Notes: generated from the sequence alone by a model not told the origin. Positions 1 to 13,465 are shown, numbered from the stretch's first letter. The stretch: DNA of 64,000 nucleotides from Daphnia pulex (GCF_021134715.1 NC_060017.1:5022001-5086000); one strand, 5' to 3'. Numbers and translations are program-made.

Positions 1-1899
1 GTTTGCTTTCACCGGATCGGTTCGTCGTCGCTGCAGCCGTGGCGATTGGACGGGCATGAAACCGGCCTGCGTCGGTCTCAGCCAAGAAAACGATTACGCC
101 CGTAAGCGATTGCCCCGCTGCCCTGTCACAAAAACTAGCTGAATGATTTATCGCTTGATAACGTTTCTTCTTCTTCTTCTTCTTCTGTGTTTACTTTCGG
201 GCGGGTATTTTAAACAGTCGAGAAGCCACCGACGATCCTCTTCCGCCACCAATTGGGTCCCATCGCCCAGAGTAATGACGGTAGGCTTATTGTCTATCCA
301 GGAACCATTGTCCACATGGAATGTCTCTGGATCCGGCGATTTGGCACTCCCAAATGGGAAGTTTCTCATCAGTACAGGTACCTACTTTTTTTGTTTTGTT
401 TTGCGTTAACTTTACTCCGATGCGGTTGGTCCACAAATAAGCCCCGCCTTGAATTCATCACGTCACGAAAGACCAAAAAATATAGAAAACAAAAAAGATG
501 CATCCGCTCTTGAACCGCTCGAGAAGATCTACCAATGAAACAGAATGTTGGGTCGATGGCTCGTGAATGGTAAACAGTCTGGCGAAATGGGCCACACAAG
601 ACAAGTACCGATCGGTCATAAGCCGCTGCACATTTCCCATTGTGTCGTTTCAAAAGCGCCTCAAAGACTTTTGGATGAAAAGATTATTCCCATTGGGGAA
701 CGAGTGCGCCCAGCCAAATTGAACAGTCATCTCCAAGTTGCCACAATATCGCTCAGCTTCTAGCCCATGCATAAAGTGGCTGCTGCAGCCATTGTGATTT
801 TGACGAAAGTTAAATTTGTCTGATAGGCTAAAAATAAAAAAAATGTTTTTGATTTGATTGGCGAAATGTGAATAGGAAATACCCAGAAGGATGGACAGAA
901 GAAGAAGGACGGGATAAAACGCTGGAATATCGACTGAGTATTTTCCACGCTCAGAAAGATGATTCGGGCACGTTCACGTGTACGACGCCTACGCGCCATC
1001 AGCACAGCGTCGAGATTATCGTGCATCCGGTTCATTGCCCATCCATTGTGGAGCGCAAGGGATTGGTGGCATCGACTAAAAACACGAAAATGGGAGTCAA
1101 AGTTCATTTTTCCTGTCACAATAGCAACTCGCTGATTGGCGCTCCTGAACTGACTTGCCTGCCGTCCGGCAGTTGGAGCTCGCCCACCCCGTTCTGCGAG
1201 AGCGTCCTCTGCCCGGACATCACCAACATCACCAACGATCGAATTTTGCGAGTCTCCATCGTCAGCCGAGAAGTTGGCGGACGTGCTCTATTCTCCTGCC
1301 CGCCCGGTTTCACCATACGGGGTGCGGGAACCGAGTCCGTCTGTCAATCGACTGGGGAATGGGCCCAACCGCTACCCCGTTGCGAAGGTGACGTAAACAA
1401 AAACCCCCCAAATGCGTTTCAATTACTTAACACATTTAATTGACGTTGGCAGAAGTGGTTTGCGAACCACCAACCAACCCGGAAAACGGATACATTCAAG
1501 GGGGTAGCACCTACAAGGCTGGTGAAGTGGTCCAGTTTCATTGCCACCGTGGTTTCATGGTCGAGGGACAGCCCATAGCAGTTTGTCAAGATAACGGCAA
1601 ATGGTCCGGCACTTTCCCCAAATGTACTAGGACGCTTAAATCATTGCCATTTTGTTCAAGTTACGTCATAACTGACGATTCGTTTTAAAAAAAAAAAAGG
1701 TTTGCCGGCTTGCCCGTACCCCGGAACAACAATTGGAGGGACGATTTCCATGGTCAAGTTCTACTACCCCATCGGAGAAACTGTAACATTCGATTGTTCA
1801 ACTGGTCTAGTCCTTCAGGGCAGCCCGAATCTTCACTGTCAAAAGGGTGGCAAGTGGTCGTCGGCGGTGCCCACTTGTATTCCAGCTCAGAACAATTAG
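1..1899 (+). CDS. hig: Hikaru genki (hig), Ig plus sushi-domain synaptic protein, 3' part
   Basis: Secreted synaptic-cleft matrix protein; in Drosophila it acts at cholinergic synapses. The 5' part lies left of the window. Exons in phase: <2-101, 218-377, 876-1387, 1453-1624, 1700-1899 (TAG). The first exon ends a sushi/CCP module (C..GDWTG..PAC), then GLSQENDYA. Exons 2-3 encode the hig-specific Ig-like domain, including the block YPEGWTEEEGRDKTLEYRLS and the Ig cysteine context DSGTFTC. Four CCP modules follow, each with the Cys/Trp pattern (VHCPS..CESV; LCPD..RCEG; VVCEPP..KC; PACPYP..TCI), and the protein ends shortly after the last. The donor at 1625 was chosen because it rejoins KC|LPACPYPG in phase. 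Introns are short except the 498-bp intron after exon 2. A long AT-rich 3' region follows. Identity is strong from the Ig block plus the CCP chain. Confidence 0.9.
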
Positions 1900-4800
1900 G
1901 AAACATCTTGCTGGCTGCGCAAACCAACCAACACACACGTACACACACATGTTTTCTTTTTCTTTTTCTCTCTCTTAATCGATCAATTATTGTCGGCAAT
2001 TACTACCTACATTTAATCCAAAAGTCGATGTCAAAAGTCGTTTCTCTTTTTTTTTGGCTTTCATTCCCCCCTACCAGCAGATGAAAGTTACCAACGATCA
2101 ACTTCATTTTTATGATAATTTCTCTGATAATATATCAACCTTCATTTCGATGTTTAAAAATCGATATACAACGTATATATATTTGCAACGGAACGAGTAA
2201 GTATAGATAGCTGAATCAGAGATTTCGTTGACACCTTTGAAACGTTACAATTCATAGCATTTATTTACACTCTCGGTCTGTGTGATTTATATATAACTGC
2301 TTTGTGTTTTATAAAAATTTTCGATGTTTATTCGCAAAAAACCGAAACCCTGACAAAAAATACTCTGAAAATTTGACTTGACTGTTGACGTCAAATATAA
2401 TAACGACAAATTTCAAAAGGATTTTCGTTTCAAAGGGAAAAAAACAAAATGGGGAGTCGAACTTTTCGTCCAATTTGTGGACGTTTAATTAAGAGATGTC
2501 GGTAAACGGTGTCTGAATAAAAAAAAAGTCTCGACTCATCAAGCTGAAAAATGTTGTCAATAATCAATGAAAAGATGCGCAGTGTAATGGTGCGGCGAAG
2601 CGATTTCTTGCCATTTTCTTCCGGCTGAACGGACGAAAACCGAGTCTTTTTGTTTGTCGTGTTGGACGACGGCGACACGCGACGGAGAGATACAATCATC
2701 TTCATAAAGCAAATGAATCGAAGAAGAAAGAAGAAGACGTTTAGACTGGATCGATCGTTACGCAACGAGATTGTTTGATGATGTGACGCCGCAGTGGCTC
2801 CCGCGCATTTATGCATTGCTTCCAGTTCCGAGAACATTGACGCCAAAGACGGGAAACTTGGCTTTGATATTCGTCGGTCCAATGGTTCATCCCCTGGCCG
2901 CTCCCACATGTGCTATTATCAATCACACAAGAACCGCTTGCCTTCGAATGAAAAGACGCTGGGCTGGCTAGACGCTGGGCAGCACAAGCACCAGCTGCAT
3001 GTCGTGAACGGGAGGAACACGGTCCGCTTCATTGCTCCGTTTGTTTCCGCCGAGCTAATGTATACGCTGATGCTCTTCCGCTCCACATTTAATTGCAGAG
3101 TTTCCCACATGCAGTAGCCGCCTACTGAAATCGATAGTCAACATTTATATCCGTTTTTAGCTAGACTAATTAACTCGCCCGTGGCGCCATAAACGAATGA
3201 AAGAGAGATAGTTTGATGGCAACAGAAAGAGCAAACATCATTCGTCTTCGCTCACAAGCCCACCCCCCTGAGGGGACTCATCAAAAAATCGAAAAACGAC
3301 ACGCTAGAATGACTGGAGATTAATAAGTACACTGTGTGTAGACTCTACCACCGTAGCACTTTAATGACTTTGTTGCTTTTTCGCTATAAGCCGTATCATT
3401 TACTACGCCTTGGGATTTCCGCACTTGAAACCGGGCTCAAGGTGAACGCCATTGTTCACATTTCATAAAATATCTAATCTTCCTACCAACAACAAGAGAT
3501 TTAGTAAACTAATAATGAAGAGTTGATGGAGGACGAAAAGAAAAAAAACAAGACCTCAAGATTTTCCAAAAGTTCGTCGACTCCAAAGTTCAACTAATGG
3601 CGACTGATTTCTCCAATTCAGTTCGGATTATCAAATCATCATTTCGTACTGATGTAATTTAACGGGAAATGTGTGACAGCAAAGTGTCGATTCAAACAAG
3701 ACGAAGAGATATGGGATATGAACAAAAACAACAACAAAAAAAATGTTGTTACTCTCTTGGCAGCTTGGTGGCTGGCTGACTGTCAACATGATAAATCTAA
3801 TATTGCCAAGCAACAAAATACAGACTTCGACTATGTTTTTAAAAACGATTTCCTTTACTCTGACGTACGTCATGAGAAAATAAGAGAAATAGTGCTTACT
3901 TGGTTTATTCAGCTGGTCGATGTTGAATGCTGGTTGTCTGGACGATCGAAGTGAATGGGGCAGCACTCTGAGTCTGAATAGAGTAGGGATATAACAATGC
4001 ACTCTCATTCACTAATAAATGGTCTCGTATTGTAAAAAGGATAGCCACAAAGAAAGAACAATGGAAAGTTGGTGACACACGAACAAACACTCACGTGCAA
4101 TGTTTACCAGTTTACTTTTTAATTCACACATAAATTTAAGACAGCGTTGCAATTTTTTCTGTTTTTTGTCGATCTATTTTTTTTACCGAATTAATCACTT
4201 GAAAAATTTCGAATAAGTTTAAACTATTGTAAAATATATATGTATCACTGCAATTACATAACAATGATAACACCATCAAAGACGAAAGCTAAGCATTTTG
4301 GCTAGAATTTTAATCAAGACAGGGTGTGGGGGGGGGAGAGATAAAGTTAATAATTTTAAGTTGATGACATGTTTTACCTTATAAGACGTTTAAACCTCGA
4401 GTATGTAACTTCATCGGCTGTTACTACCTCGTCACCTTACAAGTTTGTCATAAAGACTCAGGTTACTGGATTACAGTGAGCTAGTTACTCATACAGTATA
4501 ATCATGTGTAGGATAACAGTCATATTTGATTGCATACAGCCACTTCATAGCAAATGACTTTTCTTTTTATTAAGTTGTCGTTGAGAAATTCTGCATACAC
4601 AGGATATAAAAAAAAAAAAGAAAAGCGAGAGATGAAAAATGAAACGATCGGAGACACACGTACAACAATTGAAATAACTTTGGGCGGTCCTCTCGCACAA
4701 AATGAGACTAATCGAGATAATTCTAGAAAATTAAGCACACAAATATAAACACGAAACACAAATTTACGAGGAAATTGATTTCACAGTATCTAAAGTAAAA

Positions 4801-5151
4801 CAAAAACAAATGCTCTCCCATAAAGGTGGGAGAAAACAATAAGCCTTCACACTTTCGTGCGATTTCACCCGATGGTTTGGCCAACATCAACATTTACACT
4901 TTTTTAAAAGCCGAGCTGACACCAAGAGATTATCTAACATAACCAAACCACGATTTGAAATGCTAAAGAGAGGAAGTAAGTTTAGAATATTGAAGGACCT
5001 AGTACGAATTTGCACCATGACAAAACCGAATAAATTGGATAGAAGAGAAAAAATTCAAGAAATAAACGATCAGAGAAGACACAATCAATAGACAATAGTA
5101 ATCAATGATGAGGCTGTGAAATGCAGCCTCTCAGTCAAAGGTAGTTTTTGG
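1900..5151. other. Intergenic region, no supported gene
   Basis: AT-rich DNA between the hig stop codon and the STARD3 stop codon (both genes end here, tail to tail). The first few hundred bases are probably hig 3' UTR. A short GC-richer patch around 2780-3120 has open frames on both strands (107 aa on + at 2794-3117; 159 aa on - at 2430-2909), but I recognise no domain and see no splice-supported extension. A run of G lies near 4328-4336. Nothing else is assignable. Confidence 0.6.
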
Positions 5152-8100
5152 TCAAAACTTTCCCTCTTGGCGCAAAGTGTCGGCGAAGGTTCTGACGTAA
5201 CGAATGTAGTCACACATGGCAAATGATAACGCTGTATCAATTATGCTCTGAGGAATCCAACCCTAACGAACGGAAAACACGCGTTCAGCAAAAAAGCAAG
5301 TAATTTAAGAATTTTCAACGAGCGTCATACCTTAAGATTGGTGTCAAGCAGCCACTGGAAGACACATTTGTTGGGTTCGTTTGGAATAGGCGTCATAACC
5401 CAACAACCCGGTCCATTTTCTCCACGGACGTAACCCTTTTGGGCCGGCATGTCAGGGAAAACGACAGAAACGCCTTTTAAAAATAAAAATCAGAAGATAA
5501 GGTGTAATTTTAACAGGATAACGAACAAATATCTTACCACCACAAATGTAGACTCCTTCACGATTTTCACAGTAACGTAAGTTGATAAAATCACGGGAAG
5601 AAATAATTCCACCTCCGCCTTCGGCTGCTAACTGATAACTTACGGAAACTTTATCGTTCACCGTCTGTTATTCAAGACATTTTCCAATTGTAATACAATG
5701 ATCACAACTTTAAAGTTGTTTAAAAGTTTTTTTTTTTTTACCTTCAGGATACGACATTCTATTAACGTCGGATTCCAGGAAGGAACATTTTCGATATTTC
5801 GATCAAGCTCGTCAAACAGTAGCTTTGGAGGAATTTCGACGGTACCCTGTTTGAATAAATAAGCAAAGGTTACGGAGTTCAAAAATTATAAAAAGAAGAT
5901 TAAGAGTCGGAGCACGCACGCTCACTTACAGTTAGTCGGAATATTTTGTGATTACGTCGGATAAATTTACTGTGGACGACGTCACCTTCGGGTGTTTGCT
6001 TTTCAACTTTCCATCCATCAGAATTTATTGTACTTAAGGCTTCCTCGTACGCGTCTTTGGCCTTTTGCGCCAGTTCTTCATCCTAAAAAACAAAAAAATT
6101 TACATCAAATAAGGTTTTAAATGGACAAATTGAATCCCTCAATGCTTCAACAGAAGCATGGTGAGATACTAAGGAATAAGAGAAAGACGCCATTAATACA
6201 ACTTCATTTCCTGTCTAAACGTTTCCGGTCTATTCCGGTCCCTACATTTAGTCAAATTGATATTCACAACGAAAATGTGAATGAAATTATATCTACATTC
6301 ATCAAAAGTGTTTAGTTTTACAGTAACATTAAGAGAAATTTTGTAAAATCTTTGAATCGGAAATGGTTCACGTGGCAACGTGATGTTTCAACGATTGCCG
6401 ACATGAGAAATCAGCCGGGGGTGTTGCGAGAACGATAAACTGGAGAGAGGATGTGAGATGATGAACGAACGCATATCATGTTACACAAGACTTGAATAAA
6501 AAGCTGTAATACCGTCCAGTTGATAACAGGATTTTCTTCTGTTTCGCCTGAGATCAGAAAGAGATTCTTTAATTTCTCTGAAAACGACTTCATCCTTATT
6601 TTTGCTGCAACTATTATTTCACGTCAGAAGCACTGTATCACTTGCACGTACGCTTTGTTCGCTAACAGAAACCAGTTTGAGACAATTAGTTTCCGGCAAC
6701 GTTTCACACACAGCAGTACTAAAAACGTAGACTACACTATCATGTCACACTCAAACATCAAATGTGTTGCGTGTCTGTAGGGACTTTTCAACAACAACCA
6801 GAAGCAGCCAAAACAGAGGAACCCTAGCCTGTTACTATGTCATGCCATCAAAGTTGAGGCAATCCAACTCGACGGCAGTCTGTAGAAACCACGCAAAGTG
6901 ATTGCAGCAAGAGAATACGAATGAGAAGTGCTGGTCTGTAGAAAGTTGTTGACAGCCACACAGCACATGAACACTGCCCTATGCTATTGACCAACCAGCA
7001 GCCGCTGCTAGTATCAAGGCCGTGCCATCGAGGGCAAAAAGCTTTCGCTGCCGCGCGACTATATACTACGAAACAAGCAGAGCTTGGTGTACATAGTAAA
7101 ATCATTCATTTGGATTTTTCGTTTTTTGAATGACCCGTCTAATACAAGAACACAGCTGATGGAGGAAAAACGTGATCTCAGGATTTCCTCACAGTCACAC
7201 CCACCATATTCATCACCGAGTAAAATAAAAATTACGATGAAGGAAAACGTCACTAAAAGTAGAAATACTATACCTCTATGCTACTGCGGTTCGCTCTGTT
7301 TGGTTGTTCGTCATCCGAATCTGGAAATGAAAATATTTTAAAACAGTACCATTAACCATTTTTACGACTAAAATTTTATAACAAAGTTGTTGAATTAGCT
7401 TTTTTGTTGCTAACCACTCATTACTCAAACGCAAGAATTGGAACACTGGAAAGAAAACTGTACAAGAGTGTACATACCTTGCGGGGAATCTATTGGCGAA
7501 TAAAAGTCATCGAGATTATGGCTGCGGACGGAAGGGGCCTGATTTTGCAGCAAAGGTGCGCGTTCATCATCAGATGAGATAGCTATAATAGAGTAACAAA
7601 TTTGTAAAGCTTAAAATGTCAATTAGTAAACACTATAATAGTATACCTCTGAAAAAATCACGGGCAAGGGATTCTTGGGGCAGGACTCGAAAATCAAGAA
7701 ACCAAGCTTCACCCCATGACAAAACAAAAGAACTCAGAACAAGAAAAACATCTAGCGTATAGTTGGTGGCTTTAGCCCACTACGAAAAAAAAAGGTGTAA
7801 AATTAAATGATTGCACACACGCGACGAAAAATATTTAGTTAGATGATTTACTATACCTCGAAAAAGAAGACTTTTATGATAAGAAATCCACAACTTCCCG
7901 CCGTTGTTATCTATAACAGTAAAACAATAAAATTGTGTTAATGCAAAAAATTACACGCACTTCACGGATTTTAGGTCAAACTTACCGCGATCACCCACCA
8001 GTGATTAATACACAGCAATGCATAGAATAGAAGAAGTATCACAAATCGACCAGCGGAGGCCATCTAGAGAAAAAAAATTACTCATTGAATGATGTCACTA

Positions 8101-8574
8101 CTCCAAATTTAATGAAATGAGAACTGTATAAGAGTAAACATACCACAATGTCAAACAACGACCCATGAATTGTGTAGTGTACTATTTGATCAATGAGCAT
8201 TTCTTGAATGTTTTCTCCACTTATCTGAAAGAAAAATATATATTTATTATAGGTATTCTAAATCAATTAAAGTTATTGCTTATTACCACAAGGCAAATGA
8301 TCCACATAAGGGTTGTAAACAAGAAATCAAAAGTGACAAATAGACAGAAGAATCTTCTCACAGCTGATATTCTTCCATCTCTAGGTGAACCTGCAGACAA
8401 TGTTTCACGAAGGTAGTCCTCATTGTGATAATAGGATTCATGGAGATAATTAGGCATAGTGTTGATCGTGTGGTGTCTGGTTAGAGACTGTGATGAATGG
8501 TCAGCACTGTTGCTAATGAAGATTTCTGCCACTTCACGAGCTTGATCACTTCTATTTCTTGACTCTTTGCTCAT
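5152..8574 (-). CDS. STARD3: StAR-related lipid transfer protein 3 (STARD3/MLN64; Drosophila Start1-like)
   Basis: Late-endosomal cholesterol-binding membrane protein that moves sterol at organelle contacts. Twelve exons on the minus strand: 8574-8287, 8224-8144, 8063-7986, 7910-7857, 7779-7647, 7582-7478, 7320-7274, 6082-5930, 5846-5742, 5664-5538, 5473-5331, 5262-5152. They total 1425 nt (474 aa), close to vertebrate STARD3 (about 445). The N-terminal MENTAL domain starts with GRISAVRRFFCLFVTFDFLF and holds four hydrophobic helices (exons 1-5). An acidic linker with DSDDE / SSDDE stretches follows. The START domain is in exons 8-12, with signature stretches ISSRDFINLRYCENR and GPGCWVMTPIPNEPN and a C-terminal amphipathic helix. 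The ATG at 8574 has no in-frame upstream competitor. Intron 7 (6083-7273, about 1.2 kb) is much longer than the others. Expression may be driven by a promoter shared with primase. Confidence 0.93.
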
Positions 8575-9423
8575 TTCTTGAAGTTACACAATTTTAAGGA
8601 CATCATTTGCTGTGTGTGTTTTTTACATCGACGTTAGCGAAACGAGATATATAGTAAGGTTCCTTTCACTGAATGCTTCATTTAGAAGTGCAAATCTACG
8701 AAAAATAAGCAGAAATAAATTTGCGAATGGGACAGACTGCAAAGTAGCCGATGATCTACCACATTTTTACCCTTCAAAAGACTAATTGGATATCAGTTCA
8801 AGAACGCTAAATACCGCCTTTACATACCAGTACAGGATGTGAATCATTTCAATGAAAAACTCGACTCTTCTCTTCTTCTTACAATCTTTTTCTTATCGTC
8901 TGCTGGACATCAGATAACATCTCACCGAGTTTCGAGATTGTAGACTTTCTCAGGAAACACTGTCTTATTGTATTTTTCTTTTGTATTGTATTGTGATTTC
9001 GGGCAAGGTCACCAGATGGACTTGATCCTCTGGCCCTCTGGTTGATAAACTCAACGAATCATAAATAAAAAATAAATAAATGTGAAATATGAATTAAAAA
9101 TGAAAAGAAAATTAGTTTTTAGTCCACAAAATTATTAATTGGATAGTAAAATTTAATATCAATCCATAATTCGATGTGTTTAAAATTTTTAAATATAAAA
9201 AAAATTCAAAAGCGGAATGCGGCGTTATTAAACACACTAGCGCAGCTTCAATATTAGTCTTGGCGGTTGGCGGGAATGAGTGATTGCAGAGTACGCAGAC
9301 AATCAAAAGACAACAACTTGTCAGCACTTGAGAGGACAAATTGGCCGATTGATACATGATTCTGCAATCCGATTGTTTCTCCAATAATTGTTTTACAATT
9401 TCTTTTCATTTGTTAAAGCAGTC
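8575..9423. promoter_or_regulatory. Divergent promoter region STARD3 / DNA primase
   Basis: 849 bp separate the two divergent start codons. The region is AT-rich with no recognisable coding exon. It presumably contains both 5' UTRs, perhaps non-coding first exons, and a shared or back-to-back promoter. No clear TATA box was found at a sensible distance. Confidence 0.4.
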
Positions 9424-11102
9424 ATGACAGAACAAAATGAAGAAGCTATGTTAACATATTACAAGCGCCTGTTTCCTTATGGACCCTACTTCAGGTGGCT
9501 AAATTATGGAAATAGTAAGTAAAACATTGGTTACTTAAACTAAAGCTTATACTTAAATATTCTATAAACTTATTTTTAGTGAAAGAACACTATTTTCACA
9601 ACCGAGAATTTTCATTTACTCTTCCTGATGACATCTACATTAGATATCAGTCCTTTAAAGATCAAGATGAGTTGGAAGAAGAAATGAAAAAAATGAAACC
9701 GCAGAAGATAGATTTGGGTGCTGTATATAATCACAGGTATGAATATACAAGTAAATATTGGATTAACATATTTTACCTATTCTTTATTTTAAACTCACAC
9801 AGGCCCAAAAACCATAGAAGTATCAGTCACTTTATTCCAATGGAAAAAGAATTAGTTTTTGATATAGATATGACTGATTATGATGATGTCAGAAATTGTT
9901 GCCAAGGGGCTGACATATGTGACAAATGCTGGAAGTTCATGGTTGTGGCTATCAAAGTCTTGGATGCTGCTTTAAGAGGTTTAGTGATGAAATACTACAT
10001 TTTTGCAATAATATAAATTCTGTGTGTCAATAGATGATTTTGGTTATCAGCATTTACTTTGGGTATTTTCTGGTCGTCGTGGAGTCCATTGTTGGGTCTG
10101 TGATGATGCAGCAAGAGCTCTTGATCAGTCAGCGCGGTCTGCTGTTGCTGAATACCTGCAGATTATCAAAGGAGGAGAACAACAAAATAAGAAAGTTTCC
10201 TTCAACTATGAACATCTTCATCCAGCAGTAAGGTAACAAGCAAAACAATTCGTTGTCTCGGTCCTCTCGCTTACCCTAATGACATACTTCATTATCTAGT
10301 CGAGCTGCCAGAATCGTCGAAGACCACTTTGAATCAATGATGGTGAAAGATCAAGACATACTTGGAAGTGAAGAAGCAATCAAGAAATTTTTAACTATGA
10401 TACCGGATGAAAAGTTAAGGAACACTCTTGAAAAAAGTATGCTCAGTTACCACGACAGCGCAAGCCGATGGAGAGTATTTGAAGAGTTAACTGCTAGCAC
10501 CAACAAAAATAAAGTACAAGAAATCGTAAAAGCTCTTTTGATTGGGTGATGTGTTAAACTAACGGTCTTGTTTTTCAGCGACAATCTTCACACCTTAAAG
10601 AAGAAATAATGCTGCAACTCACATACCCTCGACTAGATATCAACGTATCTAAACAACTCAACCATTTACTCAAATCTCCTTTCTGCGTTCATCCGAAAAC
10701 GGGCAAGATATGCGTTCCGATTGATCCCCTTGATGTGGAAGAGTTTAGTCCTGAAACCGTCCCAACGTTAACGTAAGAAGAGCTTTAAAATAAGTAAGCA
10801 CTTACCTGGTGAATGATCATCTATAATTTTGTTTTATTTTGAGAGCAGGCAACTAATCAATGAACTGCTGGAATTGGAAGTTTGTGATGGCACGGGCAAA
10901 GATGGCAAGAGCCTCAAAGACTATGAGAGAACCGCCCTAAATCCTTCTATCCAGCTTTTTAAGAAGTTTTTAAATAATTTGGAGAGTTCTTGGAAGCACA
11001 AGAGAATTGCAGCGAACGGTACAAATAATGCAAATCAATGTTTCTATCACAGTTAAATATATACTTTCTTTTATGTTTTCAGATGCGAAAATGGAATTTT
11101 AG
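9424..11102 (+). CDS. Prim1: DNA primase small (catalytic) subunit, PRIM1
   Basis: Synthesises the RNA primers for the DNA polymerase alpha-primase complex in the nucleus. Exons: 9424-9514, 9580-9736, 9803-9978, 10034-10232, 10300-about 10525, 10579-10772, 10849-11018, 11083-11102. That gives about 410 aa against about 420 in human. Visible family signatures are [19 protein letters not shown] at the N-terminus, [10 protein letters not shown], the catalytic acidic pair in [12 protein letters not shown], the zinc site [24 protein letters not shown], and [20 protein letters not shown] followed by CVHPKTGK. The donor of exon 5 is ambiguous: GT at 10514 or 10526, both phase 0 and differing by four residues. 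The gene ends 314 bp before the convergent GMPPA stop. Confidence 0.95.
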
Positions 11103-11416
11103 AAATAGAGAAAAAATAGTTACTTGGACTTCTTTTATCAATCCTTTGGCTCTGAGTACAGCATTTTTCTAAACATTAGAGAAAGATGGCAGAATACACA
11201 GCATTCAATTTGTAATTTCTTGCTTTATTTTATTATCCAAGTGATTCTGCACCAAAATAAAAACAGCCTGTAGTGATTAGGATTATACCTGCGTGTATAA
11301 GGGGAAAATATTTCATAGGAAAAACCGTTGAAAAGGCAACAAAATCACCAATTCATTGAGTAGAAAAAAAGTGTTTTGCTCAATGAAAAAATCTGTAATT
11401 AATGGATACATTTTGA
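11103..11416. other. Short intergenic spacer between convergent 3' ends
   Basis: 314 bp of AT-rich DNA between the primase stop codon and the GMPPA stop codon. It presumably holds both 3' UTRs; AATAAA-like sequence occurs near 11256. No gene is seen. Confidence 0.6.
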
Positions 11417-13222
11417 TTATAAAATGATTTCATTGTTGTAGCTCCGTGTCAATTCTTTATGAGGCAACACAATAGAATTTCGGACAATCACTTCAGAAGG
11501 GATAGTGACATTGTTTCCTGTAAAATAAATTGGGTAATAATATGAAACATTCATAAGAACACAATAAAAAAGAAAAGTGCAATTACCCAGAATGGTTATG
11601 GAAGGATTCAACCTTCCTTCGTCGTTAAAAAGAGGGGCATTTTCCATTTTAGCAAACGGTTTATCAGGATTAGGATCACAAGGAGTTCCTTCAACGCGAG
11701 ACCAACAACCAATTTCACTATTCGCTCCTAGAAACGTCAATAAGTTTACATTTAATGAACAGGCACAAAATCATTGATAAGCTGTGACTTACCAATAATA
11801 CTGTAAAGAACAAGAGAATGATCTAAGACACGCGAGTGAGCGAGAACAATCGATTCCTTAATTCGAGTTCCATAACTGATCGTTGCGTGTGCACCTATAC
11901 TAACATTAGGACCTAACTGTAAATGAAAACAAATTTTTACTTGATGTACTCATAAAATTGCAATAAGGGATGAACGAGCACTTACCACTGCGGTCGGATG
12001 AACATCAGCAGTAGGATGGATATAAACATCCCCTATGATTGTTGGCTGATCGCTTTTAGCTAATCTTTCAGGTCTCCTTTCCCGAAATAGCTACCAAGAT
12101 AATAAGAATTAAACATAAATAAAATGCAATTTAAAAAAATAAATCACGTGCTTCTTTAAATCAAGATTTTACATTGAGATAATGTCGATTTGCATAAATT
12201 GCAGCGCCAGGGGTCTTTAACTGAGACCACCACTTTAAAGTTTGATAAATTAGCGCTTTTCCGGTTCCTGCTAAAGGCATCAAAATTTCTTTCTCCAAAT
12301 ACAGCGCTTCTCTTTCAACACTGCTTCCATTTTCCACGCTGCAAACAATATAACATTATTAAACTACAATATCAATTTCTTTTAAATTTGAATATAAAAA
12401 GTCGAACCGTACTTATAAAAATCCATTTGTTTCTTATTGAACACATTCGCCATTTGTTGGAACACCTCCGGTGAAAAAATGTAAACACCACAGTTTACCA
12501 GAGTGGAGATAAAAGTGGATGGTTTTTCTACATAATGCTCCAATGTGTTATTCTCTTTATTTTCAATAATGCACCCATAAATAAGGCTTTGCTGACGAGT
12601 GGCTTCAGTTGCCATTAAGGTAACTATTGCTTTCTGCTTTTCTCTGTGAGTCTTGTGGAACTCAAGCATTTCAATTAATGGAAAATCAGCACATACATCT
12701 CCATTCAGCACAAAAAAATAATCTGGGTTTCCACAGCGAATTTGATCTCGGAAATGATAAAGACCACCAGCAGTGCCAAGAGGTTCAAATTCTTGAAGAT
12801 ACCTGGTAATTGTGTTGGACTTAGATTATCTTGAATAAGAGCAAAATTTTCTTGATACCTTATGTTTAGCTTATACAGCTGCACCATTTCTCCCACAAAC
12901 TGGGACATTTCATTGGCTCCATAATATCCAAGAATAATAATTTCCTTCAAAAATGGAATTTGCACACATGCTTCTATGTGATGTTGAATTATAGGAAACC
13001 CAGCTACAGCAAATAATGGTTTCGGAAGGTCCAATGATAAAGGTCGGAATCTTGTACCTGAAATGAAAATGAATGTTCTAAAATTTTGCTTGTTCAGCAC
13101 TTCATAACTACATCAAGTAGATAAAAAAAGAAAGAGGAGACTATGCAGATGTCATACAATAACAAAATTTAATCTCTACCTTTCTGATTACCCCCAATTA
13201 AAATGACAGCTTTAACCAACAT
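11417..13222 (-). CDS. Gmppa: Mannose-1-phosphate guanylyltransferase regulatory subunit alpha (GMPPA)
   Basis: GMPPA binds GDP-mannose and restrains GMPPB, the enzyme making GDP-mannose for glycosylation in the cytosol. Exons on minus: 13222-13180, 13057-12859, 12802-12413, 12338-12173, 12090-11986, 11916-11793, 11727-11587, 11517-11417. They total 1269 nt, 422 aa, nearly the length of human GMPPA (420). The nucleotidyltransferase start reads [20 protein letters not shown] then [10 protein letters not shown]. Next come [11 protein letters not shown], the substrate-site block [12 protein letters not shown], and [14 protein letters not shown] (rebuilt across the 12802 acceptor). The C-terminal half is a left-handed beta-helix of hexapeptides ([13 protein letters not shown]..) with [10 protein letters not shown] and [10 protein letters not shown] near the end. 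The alpha paralogue is preferred over the catalytic beta form because of the G-rather-than-A nucleotide loop and the extended helix region. Confidence 0.93.
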
Positions 13223-13465
13223 TTTGGTTCCAAGCAGTAAGTCTTTCCTTTGCTACCTTGGTGATTCAAGTGAAAGTTTATCGCGTGTTTTAGTCTACGT
13301 GGACAAATTGTACCGCACTTTCTCTATTCATTGCAACAGCTTTCACTCACTTGACTAATGTGTTGTGTTGTGCTGTTGTCTTTGCTTTTGTTGGTCGATA
13401 GATGGCACGGACATTTTGTTGATATTCAATCTAGCAGAAGAAACTCCAGTGAAAATCTTTCCCGC
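13223..13465. promoter_or_regulatory. Compact divergent promoter GMPPA / ERI1
   Basis: The GMPPA start codon (13222, minus) and the probable ERI1 5' UTR exon (ending near 13490, plus) are separated by only about 200 bp. Both transcripts must therefore initiate within this segment. TAGATGGCA at about 13399 resembles the core of insulator or CTCF-type motifs, but the match is short. No TATA box is evident. Confidence 0.35.

Noticed and set aside
9112-9384. 90-aa minus-strand ORF between STARD3 and primase
   Set aside because: Within the divergent promoter region, no domain and AT-driven composition.
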